From Durusdinium trenchii (Eukaryota; Sar; Dinophyceae; Suessiales; Symbiodiniaceae): 64,000 bases of DNA. The notes under the pieces are model-generated. The model was not told the origin of the DNA. It made no database searches and saw only the letters and a program-made list of their open reading frames with translations. Positions 1 to 11,889 of the stretch are shown here, one piece after another (position 1 is the stretch's first letter; the number at the start of each line of letters is the position of its first letter). The translations under genes were made by a program, and so were the position numbers. The stretch is taken from positions 270,812 through 334,811 of the forward strand of contig CAXAMN010001470.1 of NCBI GenBank assembly GCA_963970005.1. Reading direction: 5' to 3'.

Positions 1-164
1 CTCACCAGCGACACGCCGCGTTTACACCAGCATGTTTCGCGCTGACCAGCGGCACGGCGCCACGCAAACACACTTCCCACCAAGGCCGCGCAACTCCCAA
101 TGGCACTGCAACATCAGGAACGTAATTTGGCCACACGGTCTGCCCATACACTACAAGCGTCTCG

Positions 165-375
165 CACGAAACGTTCTCCAAAGTCACGTGAGCGTTTCGC
201 ACGAGACTCCCTCCAAAAGTCACGCTTCGAGGCTGCAAGACGAGCGTTTCGTACAAGACTTCCTCCAAAAGTCACGCGTCAAGTCTCCAAAACGAGCGTT
301 TCGAGACTTCCTCCAAAAGTCACACGTCAAGTCTCCAAAACGAGCGTTTCGTACAAGACTTCCTCCAAAAGTCAA
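165..375. repeat. Tandem repeat of about 53 bp
   Basis: Successive units share the core GACTTCCTCCAAAAGTCACG followed by CGTCAAGTCTCCAAAACGAG and GCGTTTCGTACAA. About four units of differing completeness are visible. The same units recur near 4960-5090 as part of a duplicated cassette. Reading frames through the block only reflect the repeat; no gene is called. Confidence 0.85.
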
Positions 376-1188
376 GCGCAAACACCCATCGGAGCACACA
401 CATCACGCAGCCCTGCCAAGCAGTTTCGCGACTCCAGCCCCTCCAAACAACACCCGCACACACGCCAATCCCAATGTCACAGCGACATTCACCTCTACCA
501 CAACTCACAACCTCACGATTCCTGCGCCTGCCACAAATCTTTCCGCGTCCACACGTCTAACGAGCACGAAGTACTGCGCCTGCCACGAAATGTCGCCTCC
601 GTCACACCTCGCAACCTCACGATTCCCTCGAAAATCGCACTTCCACACCTCAAAACCCGCACAAAGTACTGCGCCTGCCACGAAAGTGACAATATCATCT
701 CTTGTGAGCTTCAACAAAATTTGCACCACACCACACGTTTGGAATGATTTCGACCCGTTCTGAGCACACTCCCGTCCACCAAACTCACCATTTCAGCTGA
801 GACTCACGAAAACAGAGCTTCGATGCCACACCCTGCAACGCAAATCCTAATGGCACGGCCACATCCAACACCCCAAAAACACGACTCTCCAAACGCCAAT
901 CCTCAAGGAACTGCGCAGAAAACTGCGGATCTCACAAAACGCTGCGCCTGCGCAGTGAACTCAACCTCCATACTTCAAGATCTTACATTTCCACACGTTT
1001 CCACGCTATTTCACACGAATCTGACACGTCACGTTTCCATCCCAAACCCTCTCCAAAAGGTTCCCCACATGGCAGCGGCCTTAGCGCCCTACTGCGGTCA
1101 CTTGCGGACGGTTGCGGACGGTTGCGAACGGTTGCGGACGGTTGCGAACGCTGAGACAACGGGTCGCGTACACAAGGCTCGACCCCCA
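376..1188. repeat. Duplicated cassette, copy 1
   Basis: This stretch matches 5090-5935 in the same orientation and order. Shared blocks include CACACATCACGCAGCCCTGC, several copies of CTGCGCCTGCCACGAAA, a block ending at CACACGTTTGGAATGATTTC, and the terminal GTTGCGGACG tandem run. The homology resumes at 3456 after an inserted element. Open frames here are low-complexity and poorly conserved between the two copies, so I call it non-coding. Confidence 0.85.
1094..1160. repeat. 10-bp tandem repeat GTTGCGGACG
   Basis: Five to six near-perfect copies of GTTGCGGACG / GTTGCGAACG close the cassette. A longer run of the same unit sits at the equivalent place in copy 2 (5816-5890), so copy number differs between paralogues. 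Confidence 0.9.
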
Positions 1189-1239
1189 CTTTGAAGCTGC
1201 TGGTTTTGCTACTGAGTTCTGGCTGTTAAGACTATTACT

Positions 1240-2340
1240 ACATACACTACAAGGATATTATAACTCACTAACAAGGTGTTATAACTTGATATAACCTGTT
1301 ATACTTGCTTCAAAGTTTATTGTTGGTTAAGTGAGTTATCTAATGTTTTTAACTTTTACAGTAACATGTTTAATTGTCTTAAAAATTTAAAGAAGTTAGT
1401 AAAAAGTAATGTAAGATACAGATATCAAAAAACAGTTTTAGCAAAATTGTTTTATGCTTACTCGCCAAAGGTTTTCACTAAAAGAAGTTTGTGTTTGTGT
1501 ACCACATAAGATATAGCTTGCACAAGTTGTTTCAACATTGGAAGCTGATTTCATCATAAGCAAATGTATGCAATGCTAACTATAATGAATATTTTTGTTT
1601 GCCAGCTGATGAAAGCTTCTGCCCATGAAGTCATATTCAGCAGCTGTATGCTCAATGAGTCCTTTTGGTTAGCAGCTGATGCGAGGTTTTGCCCGTGAAG
1701 GCGCTTGTGGAGCCAGCATTCCAAAGGCTATAAGTTTGGCATGTGTGGCTTGGCGGTTCAAATCACAATGTGTGGCAAGAACAAGCACACTCAAACACCA
1801 GGTGTTGCGCAGATTCATGGCATGCCTTGCAGTTGCATCATGGGGCAATTCAAACTGGTCAAGGTGGAGGGACTACACTGTACCTTGAATGCATTTCATC
1901 ATTGAATATGTATTTGGTCAAGGCTCAAAATATACACGTTAACATAAATAAAAAAACTAGATTCTCAAGTCAAGTGTATGTGTCTATGATCTATCAACTC
2001 AGGACCCTGAGAATGATGTGCCTCATGGTTGGATGAATAAACTGCAACCTTGTCCATGCATACAAGACTGGACACATCAAGTACCGCAAGAAGGCGCTGA
2101 CAAGGTTGGCAGAGCGCCATAGCCTGAGGAAGCCCATGGAGATGCTCAGCAAACAGGTTGAGCAGCATGGTGAGAGGGCGTATGACAAGTGGATCTAGAA
2201 TAGATCTGTCATGACTGTGCTTCTTCGAGAGACTTTCAAGAATGAAAAAAGAATTGGAGATCAGTGAAGAAGCCTGTATAGGCTCAAAAAATGGCAGCCT
2301 CTACAGGCATACATTCTAGCCTGTGTAGGCTGGTTTTCAA
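1240..2340. other. AT-rich interior of the TIR element, no gene recognised
   Basis: Short ORFs occur but none shows a domain, a consistent frame or a plausible start. The stretch contains two related phrases near 1615-1640 and 1670-1700, built on GCAGCTGAT followed by TTTGCCCGTGAAG-like sequence, which suggests an old internal duplication. Confidence 0.5.
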
Positions 2341-2350
2341 TTTCAAAGCA

Positions 2351-2540
2351 TATGATTTTGAACTCAGGGATTTGAATTCAAAATCACAGAAAATGATTTT
2401 GAATTCAGGGATTTGAATTCAAAATCGCAGAATATGATATTGAATTCAGGGATTTGAATTCAAAATCGCAGAATTTGAGTTTGAATTCAGTGATTTGAAT
2501 TCAAAATCACAGACTATGATGTTTTGAATTCAGGGATTCA
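2351..2540. repeat. 41-bp tandem repeat inside the TIR element
   Basis: About four and a half copies of a unit built on AATTCAGGGATTTGAATTC followed by AAAATCGCAGAATATGAT. Each unit contains GAATTC and is itself weakly palindromic (GAATTCAGGGATTTGAATTC), so single units could form small hairpins. Confidence 0.9.
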
Positions 2541-3718
2541 GTAGTTTGGATCCAAGGTCATAACCGTTTACAGGCTCAAATACTTTTGTTGTCTTGGAAA
2601 TTCATGATTGGACACCATATAACCCACATGTGCTCTTGCAGTGTGTGATACACATGCAAAGTGTTGGTCTATACTAGTCCTGTAGAGTGCAGCCATGTCA
2701 TCACAGCCTGCAAATGGTGAGCAGCTGCAAATGGAAGTGGCAAACCCGTATATCATTGGCGACACTACTTTGGATGGTGATGAAGATGCTCAAGCCATCG
2801 TTTTTGTATATGGTGCACCAGCCAGATGGGCATTACAATGTATACTTCACATTTGCACATAGCTTTTCAAGCTTATGTTCTGGTCGGTGGTTAGCTTTTG
2901 CAAGCTTCTGTTCTGGTTTGTGGTTTTGCCCCACTGAAGGCTACTGCCTGTATTTGCTCTTGAAGGATATGCCTATGTTGCAGCACCACCTGCAAAATCA
3001 GCTGCTTGTAGCTGCAATTTTCTTTGGTTTCTGTAAAAACATTTTACGCTGCAATTGGAGACTTTTTTTCTAGCACTTTGGAAAACCAAACACAATGGAC
3101 AATGCAGCGCATTTTGTTGTCATTGCGAAATCATTGGAAGCTTCCTAGGTTGGAAAAAACAAATCATGGTGTATGAATTGAAATTTTAAATACCAACATG
3201 TTTGGTTGAAACATTCCTGGGATGTACTTGTGCGTGTGTCTTTTTGTTGCCCAATAGTTAGTTTGAAAGTAAGAACATCTTTTTTGCAAAGCAAAAATGC
3301 AAAATTGTCTTTGTCACTTTTGGAAAAATGTCAATAGAATTTTTGAAAACAACCTTTTGCTAACTAGTTTTTCAACACCTATAACTAGTTACTAACTACT
3401 TAGCTAATGTCCTTAACAGCCATAACTCAATAGTAAAACCAGCAGCTTCAAAGCAGACCCCCAGAGTTAAACGAGAACCCTTCGCTACGCATTCGGGAAA
3501 AAGCAAATCAAAAAAGCACCAGCAAAACAAAGAGCAAACCAAGAAAGCAAAAATAAAAATCAAAACAAAGTGCAACCAAAAAAGCACAAGCAAAACAAAG
3601 AGCAACCAAGAAAGCAACAAAAAAGCAAAAAAGAAGCAACCGAAAAAAGACACCAGCAACACACAGAGGGTAGTTTGGAGGGGCCGGGTAGGGTTAGTAC
3701 TGGACAAGGGTCTTTTCT

Positions 3719-3900
3719 GGCGCCGGGTCAAGTGTTGCACTTTTGGTCGCTTTTTTTCTGTTGCTGGTCAAATGTCGCACTTTTGGTCGCTGTATTTTCG
3801 CTTTTTTCACATGTTTCCAGGGCCGGGTAAAAAGTCGCACTTTTGGGTCGCTTTTTTTTCGCTCTTTTTTCGCTTTATTTTTGTTTTTTTGCGAAAAAAG
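3719..3900. repeat. Three copies of a GCACTTTTGGTCGC-T(n) block
   Basis: GCACTTTTGGTCGC followed by a T-run occurs near 3737, 3777 and 3835, each preceded by GCCGGGT- or GTCAAATGTC-like sequence. The reverse complement (AAAGCGACCAAAAGTGC) appears at about 5977-6030, next to the second cassette. The block thus occurs inverted at the two cassette margins. Confidence 0.7.
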
Positions 3901-3984
3901 GCGAACAAAAAAATGCGAAAAACAAGATGGAGCCCACGAACCCGAACGCAAACACGTTCAAAAAGCTACATATGTCCAAATGAC

Positions 3985-4955
3985 ACTCTTGTAGGACACT
4001 CTTGTGGGACACTCTTGTGGGTCACTCTTGTCAGACACTCTTGTGGGACACTCTGACGGGACACTCTTGTGGGACACTCTTGTGGGACACTCTTGTGGGA
4101 CACTCTTGTGGGACACTTTAGTACGAAACTCTTGCGGGACACTCTTGTAGGACACTCTTGTGGGATACTCCTGTAGGACACTCTTGTGGGACACTCTTGT
4201 GGCGCACTCTTGTGGGACACTGTTGTAGGAAGCTCTTGTGGGACACTCTTGTAGGACACTCTTGTGGGACACTGTTGCGGCACACTCTTGTGGGACACTC
4301 TTAAGGGACACTCTTGTGAGACACTCTTGCGGGACACTGTTGCGGGACACTCTTGTGGGACACTCCTGTGGGACACTCATTTGGGACACTCTTGCGGGAC
4401 ACTCTTGTCAGACACTCTTGTAGGACACTCTTGTGGGACACTCTTGTGGGACGCTCTTGTAGGACACTCTTGTAGGAAACCCTTGTGGGATACTCTTGTA
4501 GGACACTCTTGTGGGACACTCTTGTAGGACACTCTTGCGGGACACTCTTGTAGGGCACTCTTGTCAGACACTCTTGTGGGACACTCTTATATGGACACTC
4601 TTAACTCTTGTGAGACACTCTTGTGGGACATGGTTGCGGGACACTCTTGTGGGACACTCTTGTGAGACACTCTTACGGGACACTCTTGTAGGACACTCTT
4701 GTGGGACACTCTTGTAGGACACTCTTGTGGGACACTCTTACGGGACACTCTTGTTGCAGACTCTTGTAGGACACTCTTGTGGGTCACTCTTATGGAACAC
4801 TCTTGTCGGACACTCTTGTGGGACACACTTGTGGGACACTCTTGTAGGACACTCTTGTGGGACACTCATCGGAACACTCTTGTGGGATACTCTTGTAGGA
4901 CACTCTTGTGGGACACTCTTGTAGGACACTCTTGTGGGACACTCCTGTAGGGCAC
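3985..4955. repeat. 13-bp minisatellite, about 75 units
   Basis: A 13-bp unit, consensus GGGACACTCTTGT, runs for about 970 bp with point variants such as CTCTTGC, GTTGTAG and TTACGGG. Because 13 is not a multiple of three, ORFs through the array repeat a 13-residue peptide in every frame and on both strands. None has gene character. The array abuts the start of cassette copy 2. Confidence 0.97.
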
Positions 4956-5935
4956 ACTCTTCGCACGAGACTTCCTCCAAAAGTCACGCTGCGAGGCTGC
5001 AAGACGAGCGTTTCGTACGAGACTTCCTCCAAAAGTCACGCGTCAAGTCTCAAAAACAAGCGTTTCGCGCGAGACTTCCTCCAAAAGTCCAATCGGAGCA
5101 CACACATCACGCAGCCCTGCCAAGCAATTTCGCGATTCCAGCCCCTCCAAATGACACCCGCTCACACGCCAATCCCAATGCGACAGCGACATTCACCTCT
5201 ACCACAACTCACAGCCTCCCGATTCCCTGCGCCTGCCACGAATCTTTCCGCGTCCACACGTCTAACGCGCACAAAGTACTGCGCCTGCCACGAAATGTCA
5301 CCTCCGTCACACATCGCAACCTCACGATTCCCTGCGCCTGCCACGAAAATCCAACTTCCACACCTCAAAACCTGCACAAGTCCTGCGCCTGCCACGAAAA
5401 GTAACAATGTCATCTCATGTGAGCTTCAACAAAATTTGCACCACACCACACGTTTGGAATGATTTCGACCCGTTCTGAGCACACTCCCCTCCACCAAAAT
5501 CGGCATTTCAGCTGAGACTTGTCACGAAAACAGAGCTTCGATGCCACACCCTGAAACGCAAATCCCAATGGCACGGCCACATCCAACACCCCAAAAACAC
5601 GACTCTCCAAACGCTAGTCCCAATGGAACTGCGCAGCAATCTGCAGATCTCACAAAACGCTGCGCCTGTGCAGCGAAACGCATCACGTTTCTTGCGCGAC
5701 ATCTCATTTTCATGCAAATCACAATGGAATAGCGGCGCAAACTGACACGTGACACAGCCATGAAAAGTCACTTGCAAAAGCTTCCCCCAATGGCAGCGCC
5801 TTAGCGCTCTACTGCGAACGGTTGCGGACGGTTGCGAACGGTTGCGAACGGTTGCGGACGGTTGCGGACGGTTGCGGACGGTTGCGAACATAGAAACAAC
5901 GGGTCGCGAACAAGGCTCTACCCGCAGACCCCCAG
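4956..5935. repeat. Duplicated cassette, copy 2 (uninterrupted)
   Basis: Same order of blocks as copy 1: the 53-bp tandem units, the CACACATCACGCAGCCCTGC block, repeated CTGCGCCTGCCACGAAA phrases, the CACACGTTTGGAATGATTTC block and a GTTGCGGACG run. It then continues directly into GCAGACCCCCAGAGTTAAAC, which in copy 1 lies beyond the inserted element at 3453-3472. Confidence 0.85.
5816..5890. repeat. 10-bp tandem repeat GTTGCGGACG, second array
   Basis: About seven units of GTTGCGGACG / GTTGCGAACG, longer than the paralogous run at 1094-1160. Confidence 0.9.
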
Positions 5936-6331
5936 AGTTAAACGAGAACCCTTCGCTACGCATTCGGGAAAAACGCGACCAAAAGTGCGACTTTTTACCC
6001 GGCGCCGGAAAAAAATTGAAAAAAAAAGCGACCAAAACTGCACCAGAAAGTGGACCCTCCCCCAAAAGTGCGCCAGAAAGCGCGCCAGAACGTGGACCCT
6101 TCCAAAAAGTGCGCCAGAAAGCCAATTTTAGTTGTGTGCCTTTTTTTTGTTTTTATGATTGCTTTTGTTTTTCTGGCTGCAATTTGTGATCGTTCTTTTT
6201 TGCTTTTGTGATTGCTTTTGTTTTTCTGGTTGCATTTTGTGATTGCATGTTTTTTTTGCATGTTTTTGCTCTTGTTTCAAGATGATAAACTTCTAGAATA
6301 AAGGGGTCTGGCAGACACAACCCTATGCATG

Positions 6332-6352
6332 CTCTCTCTCTCTCTCTCTCTC
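6332..6352. repeat. (CT)n microsatellite
   Basis: A pure CT dinucleotide run of about ten units. Confidence 0.95.
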
Positions 6353-6863
6353 CCGCTCTGTGCGCAAACCGTTAACTGGCCTTGTGCTTTCAATTCTAAG
6401 CAATTCGAGGAGGTGAAGGCAGTTACTTCCAAATTCTCGGAAAGAGTGCCTCCGGAAAACTCAGGATCACCAGCTGGCCGGAGGTGAAAGCAGCAGCCAG
6501 TAGCTTTGATTGAGGATCCAGGGCAGCGCAACCTAGGATCACAACGGCACTGTTGTTTGGAAGGTAGGTCTACTTCTCATGTGCAGTTAGTATTTCCCAA
6601 TACGAGTATGTCCCAAAAAGCAATGCGAGTTCACTGCTTCTTCTGACTCAATCCCAGGTGTTCTGCCAAAGTTCCTATTCTGCTTCGCCAAACTTTGTGA
6701 AACTCGGCCAAGCAACGGACTCCTCCCTCCAGGCCTTTGAGAAGTTGGCGCCGGGACGCTGTCGTACTGCTCCCTTCGGGCAAGATGAACAATTGAAACT
6801 TATATACATGATTCTTGTTTGCAGTTTTGGCAGCCATCCAAGTAAAATTGTGTTTAAACAGGT

Positions 6864-7272
6864 TTATATAAAGCCTTCTCTGAGAACTTGTATTTGTGCC
6901 TCATCAAACATGGCTATGACAAGTTGGTTCAATGCTTTTAGGCCTTGGGATTCTTCCCACCAAACATCCAGCTTCCCATCATCAGTGCTGATGCACAAGT
7001 AGGGCAAAGTCTGGTGCCAGGATAAATGTCTGATATTCAATGTGAACCTGCCGGCATTCCTGGCGCTGCGTGCGTAATGGCGGCATGCAATCAGTGCGGC
7101 ACTCTGGCAAGGCACAGAAGAACACACCAAGGTTTTGGCCAAGCAGTGTCCTTGGCTTTTGCAATGACATTCTGCCTTTAGCGTCCAGCTCGTGCACCCA
7201 GACCTGGGGAGTCTTGACAGGAGACGTCCAATGGAGTGTGCGTTTGTTTCTCGCAACATGAACACCTTTCAA
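6864..7272 (-). pseudogene. Exon-like fragments of a possible WD40-repeat gene (downstream part)
   Basis: Two overlapping minus-strand frames look protein-like. One contains HWTSPVKTPQVWVHELDAKG. The other contains PYLCISTDDGKLDVWW, which resembles the end of a WD40 blade (small residues, D-G, then a hydrophobic strand ending in W). The meaningful frame appears to switch inside the segment, which suggests a spliced intron or a frameshift. A further minus-strand piece at 6631-6837 (with EGGVRCLAEFHKVWRSRIG) may continue it. The same strand carries another WD-like strand at 7629-7940. A WD40 scaffold protein is an inference; no complete gene can be assembled. Confidence 0.35.
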
Positions 7273-7628
7273 CTTTCAGCAATTGCCTGAAAGCCCGCTT
7301 GAGTCTCTTCTGCCACAGCTAGAAGGCGGCCATCAAGAGAGATCGCCGCGGTGGGTGAGTCCAATCTCTTCGAGATTTTTTGCGCCCAGTTTCGGCTTAA
7401 GGTGTCTCCTGGCATTTCCACATATGCTCAACTGACTCAACTGAAAAAGTGACTGGTTTCTCAAGGGGGCCAAACTCCTTTCCCTCTCAGCCGCTTGCTT
7501 GTGGGAATTCGCGTTGGGAGTTCTTAAGTCTTAGTCACAATCCTCTTGGGCAGTTTCATTCAAAACAAGGGACATATATAAACATAGCTGTACAGAGTCG
7601 TTCCATCAAGAGACAAATCCACCGCCAT

Positions 7629-7940
7629 CTATTCATTTCTGTCAACCTTGTCACATACATTTGCCCTGTGCCAGAAATTGAACACTCTTTGGCCCACTCC
7701 TTCGTGGCTACTACATGCAAGTCGCCCATCTGCTCCACTGGTCCAAAGTTTGCCCTCTGCCAGGCGCAGCACTTCGCAGCTACCACCATGTGGGGCTGCA
7801 GCCAACACTGCCTGCGCAAAAACACTTTCTGTCACGGGGGGATCCACCTCACCAGCCATCGCAGGGACACACGAAGCTAGGCTATGAAGCAACGGCTTGA
7901 ATTCCATGGCTTTGCTGTTTGTGGTGCGGTTTCTCAACAT
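7629..7940 (-). pseudogene. Exon-like fragment of a possible WD40-repeat gene (upstream part)
   Basis: This 103-codon minus-strand frame contains LRLAEGKLWTSGADGRLA, similar to the last strands of a WD40 blade. It lies just upstream of a second WD-like strand at 6864-7272 in the same orientation. Its 5' part (SLASCVPAMAGEVDPPVTES) is compositionally ordinary protein. There is no supported start or stop and no splice sites that I can fix. It could be a real exon of an intron-rich gene, a pseudogene or chance. Confidence 0.35.
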
Positions 7941-10900
7941 GATCCTGGACTACCGATCCAACGATCTAAGCCGTAACTTCTTATGATGTCATCTTGGACT
8001 GTCTTGCATGTCTCTTCCTACTCTTTCCGCACAGCATGTTCCATCAGCCAACGCTGAGGTGTGGCAGTCATTTTGGCTTCAATTCACGGGGCGATTTCAT
8101 CTGAACCAGTGCAGTGTAAAATCCTTGAATTTGACCTATAGCTAATTGTAGGCTTGATGGTGCTTACAGTGCTACCTGTATTGTTAAAACCTGCACTGCC
8201 TCACTGCCGCTGTCAGCGCGTGAGTCCATACTTGTCTATGATCCATACACATAGTTCTCGTAGGTCGACAGAAGACTGATGCGGTTCGCGCAAGCGCTTC
8301 CCAAGATGGGTCAAGTCTTGTTTTCTTTGACCATGCGCTTTGTATGCCGGTCGGCATGAAGCTCATACAGGAATTCTTTCTGAGCACCAAACAGCTGACC
8401 AATAAAGCCTCACAAATGTCTTGCGCGTTCGAGTTTAGGTTTGCACTATTCTCAAAACTTGTCTGGCGCTGCGCGGTGGCAACACCTTGCACAGTGCATT
8501 TCCCTGAGCCGCAAGGCATACTGGCATGTGCAATGTTTGCAGCTCGCAAACGTGCCAATGCCAATTTACTGGACCTATTCCAGCGTTGAGGAGTGTTTTG
8601 CGTGGAGTCTGAGAAACACTTGGAGTTTTGCTCCCGGAAAATGTTCTCCGTGGACCCTGAGAATGGAGGCCTGATACAAACCAGTGGCTTTCAGGGTCTT
8701 CAGCAGGGTACATGAGTTACTTAAGCTGTTGTTAAGGTTTGTGTGCAGTGCTGCTTTGATGGATATCGCTCCAATGCAGGGCCATGCAATGGAATGGTGT
8801 TCCCTCTACCTTCAGCGTCCCAAGACACATTGTCCCAAGCGGTTTTGTCCCAACTTTTGGAGGCAGCAAGCTTCTAAGCTTTACCGAGTGCCTAAAGAAA
8901 TCCTTGCAAACATATTGAAACCTTCCGTGCCTTACATTATTCTTACATACTTCGTACCTAGCGTTTACATGTCTCATAGGGGCGGGCACACCCATTGTTC
9001 CATCCAATCTGTGTAGTATCCCTCAAATGTAGCTGGACTCAGATCCCTTGTCAAGGCCCACTGCCAGAGGTATCTCCTCACTTTCGTGTGGCAGCTGCTG
9101 CTGTTCGGGCACGCTGTGCCAAGCCCTTGCCACGGCCCTGAATGGAGGTTTGGCTCGATGGATGGCATCGAACACAGCACATTGAAAAGCCCATGCACAC
9201 CACCGCGTCACTTGTATGTTGATGATTGATACAAAAAGTATGTGTATATGCAAAAAAACACAACTTGGCGGACAACTTGCATTAGTGAAAATAAATGCCC
9301 GCCTTGCCACCAGGTCCATAGACACCGCGACCAGCGCCGCGGCCCTGCAAGGTTTGGAGGCATCACAAATGGGATGATGCATGTTCGGTGTGACACCAGC
9401 ACAACACATTTGTTCTTTCCGAATAAGCCAAGTTCGCAAGTCAGTTGTTTTGGCAATTCGATCCAAAAGGCAAGTGTTTGAGCCCCAGAGTGTGACTGAC
9501 TAGCCTTCTTTTTGAACATGGGCGCATGCCGAAGCATATCCTTGGTGCATACATCCTTCTGCATTCAATCTGTGGCTTGCAGGTGTCTTGGAGTTGGATT
9601 GGCCCCCCATGGTCTATGAGTGTCCTCTTGATCAAAGCAATCTGATGCCACGCAAAAAAGTTTTGTATGGTCATCAGGAAAAATAAAAGCCTTTTGCCCT
9701 GAATTTGTTAGTCGGCCGAGCCTTTAAGACTTTAAGCTAAACCACGTACACAAGCCAGCTACCAGCTACCCATCAGCTGTGGTTACTACCAATCAAGTCA
9801 AAAAATCTGATGGGTTTGCAGCCATGCATCTGGCAAAATGAAGTACCGAATCTGTGAGCCCCTGGCCAGATTTGCTGACAAAAACTGGGGCGTCTGACCA
9901 CTGTCTGCACTGACCAAAACACCTTCCCAACAACCTACTAAGTACACAGCAATCTGAAGACGCTTCGCCTCTGTTGTTCCTTTGTCCAAGGAGTTATTGC
10001 TAAGTAAACAGTGAAGTGTGACTTGGGGAGCTCTCATTTTCATCTCCTGAACCAAAAGCCTGAAATTCAACCAGTACCAATGCTGTCGACCGCCGGTACA
10101 GTGTCAAGGTATTATTCATATGTAGGAGAGCAAGCAGCAAACAAAAGTGTCTTCCTTCTGCTTGGCCTTGTCCGGTTTCTGACCCCTGCCAGCCTCAAAT
10201 AGACCTGCTCGAGGTTGGTGACCTGCCAACTCCGTGAGCAGGTGACCCATGACTCTGTACCACCATAGATTGAATCTCTCAAAGTTCGTTTGGAGAGGGT
10301 GGCCTTGCCATCTCGACCAGTGACTGTAACACCCTCCAACATAGCGTTCATGTTGTCCTGGCACTATCGTCGCAACACGTGAGCAAATACTCCTGCTGCA
10401 TGCTACACTTACAAAACTAAAGCTGGTATTGCGCCAATGAAATGACGACTTGTCACTGTCACTGTCCACACAAATGTTCTAGTCTTGAAAGTTAAAACAA
10501 TCGGAATGTTTTTTGACGTGCGTATCCCTAAATATTTTCAACTTCCATACGGCGTTGGATTGAGGATTGATGCAGTGTATGTCATTCTCTTATATGTCTG
10601 CCAACCTGCATATGTTCTATTTAGTTGGATTTCTTTGCCCTGTTTTTCTTGACAATACTCCCCAATATGAAATGATCCTTTCTTTATGAATTTACGACGA
10701 TACCCCACAAAATGTACTATGTTAATACAAGATTCTAAGGAGCGCGTATTTTGCAGTATAGTATATGAAAACGAGGTTTCGACGTTTCGGAACGCCTTTT
10801 CACCTTGAGCCAAAACATGTCGTAAGTCACGTGTCTGCAGTATCCTAGCGGAGTATTTGTGGGCTGTACATGCAAACACTCCTCCTCTTGCAAAGCACTG

Positions 10901-10987
10901 TACTGCTGCGCAAGTCCAAGTAAAACATGTGAAACCTCACGCTGCTAAGCCACTCTCAGCTGCGGTAGTGGAGCTTGGCCAGGGACG
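7941..10987. other. Long stretch with only weak coding traces
   Basis: Minus-strand frames at 8184-8564, 8974-9198 and 9023-9466 contain short protein-like runs (for example SVPEQQQLPHESEEIPLAVG near 9060-9130). None has a start, a stop or domain support. They could be further exons of the gene suggested at 6.6-7.9 kb. No repeat family, tRNA or known element is recognised before the copia relic at 10988. Confidence 0.3.
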
Positions 10988-11794
10988 TTACTCCAAAACG
11001 TCCAGCTGCCCTTTGCTTCTCTTACCGAGGAAGGCATATTGCAAATCTTCCATCGTTTTGCAAAGCTGCACCCCAGGAACCGACTTGGTCAAAACATCGG
11101 CTTTGTTCTTAACTCCTCGAACGCGGCGCACTTTCAAGTGGCCTTCGGCAACTCTTTCCTGCAACCATAGGTAACGCGTTTGGATATGTCTGGCTTTACC
11201 CAATCCAACTCGGTTGACGGTGCCTTTGGCTGCATTAGAATCGCCCTCTACGGTGACTTCCAAATCCAATCCAAGATCTGCGCAAAGGCTTTGAAGTCCT
11301 AAGCCCACAGATCCGCCCTTGACGAGTGCGTAGTATTCGCTCTCGCCTGTCGAAAGGGCTATGGTGGATTGGGTGTCGCTGCCGTGTTTCAGCACGTGGG
11401 TGCCGAAAATGGCAACCATGCCAGTCGTGCTCTTGCGTGTCACAGCATCTCCACCATGTTGTGAGCCAAAACATTGCCCGACATCAGGGTACTTCTTAAG
11501 GTACCTGCTGAGACGCTTCAAGTCTGCAAGCGTGGCTTCTGTTGGCGACACCATACCTCGAGCGAGGCTCTTGACTGCGTGCCCAATATCAAGTCGATCT
11601 TGGGACAAATACGCAGCACGCGTCGTGGCTGAGCGATACCTCGATGCCTCGCTCTTGTCTAGCAGCGGACTGCGGCTTTCCAGCATCTGCTGATACGCCG
11701 ACTTCTTGACATCTGGTGATTCTACACCATTTGCCTTTTCCAAGCCAAATGCTTGGATCAAAAGATCAACATGCCCCCGATCGGCTTCGATCAA
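10988..11794 (-). pseudogene. Copia RNase H fragment
   Basis: A 268-codon minus-strand frame, continuing the RT connection domain. It shows the copia RNase H signature TRKSTTGMVAIFGTHVLKHG, then STIALSTGESEYYALVKG with the catalytic Glu, then VEGDSNAAKG with a catalytic-type Asp. It ends in GKARHIQTRYLWLQERV and KNKADVLTKSVP, the classic copia C-terminus. The first Asp, usually in a DSDWAG-like motif before TRKST, reads FGSQHGGDAV and appears lost. The enzyme would have removed RNA from RNA:DNA hybrids during reverse transcription. Confidence 0.85.
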
Positions 11795-11889
11795 AATTGA
11801 TCCCTTGCCGTTCTTCTTATCGACTCGGATTAACCGAGCTCATAGGCGTCCTTGAGGACTTGACTGAGCTTCTCCAAGTGTTGGGCATG

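Larger units (their letters stand above)
1189..3455. mobile_element. Non-autonomous TIR element inserted in cassette copy 1
   Basis: The ends are inverted repeats of about 44 bp. Position 1189 begins CTTTGAAGCTGCTGGTTTT, and the reverse complement of 3410-3453 begins the same way, with only about three mismatches over the TIR. GACCCCCA lies at 1181-1188 and again at 3456-3463, an 8-bp candidate target duplication offset 2 bp from the right TIR. Cassette copy 2 reads through the corresponding point near 5925-5940 without this 2.27-kb segment, giving an empty-site comparator. The interior has only short ORFs and no recognisable transposase, so it is probably non-autonomous. An 8-bp duplication would suit hAT-like elements, but the termini are not diagnostic. 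Confidence 0.75.

Noticed and set aside
2351..2540. CRISPR-like array
   Set aside because: The repeats are contiguous 41-bp tandem units without unique spacers.
3958..4990. Numerous ORFs of 60-143 codons on both strands
   Set aside because: They are all translations of the 13-bp minisatellite; each frame repeats the same 13-residue peptide.
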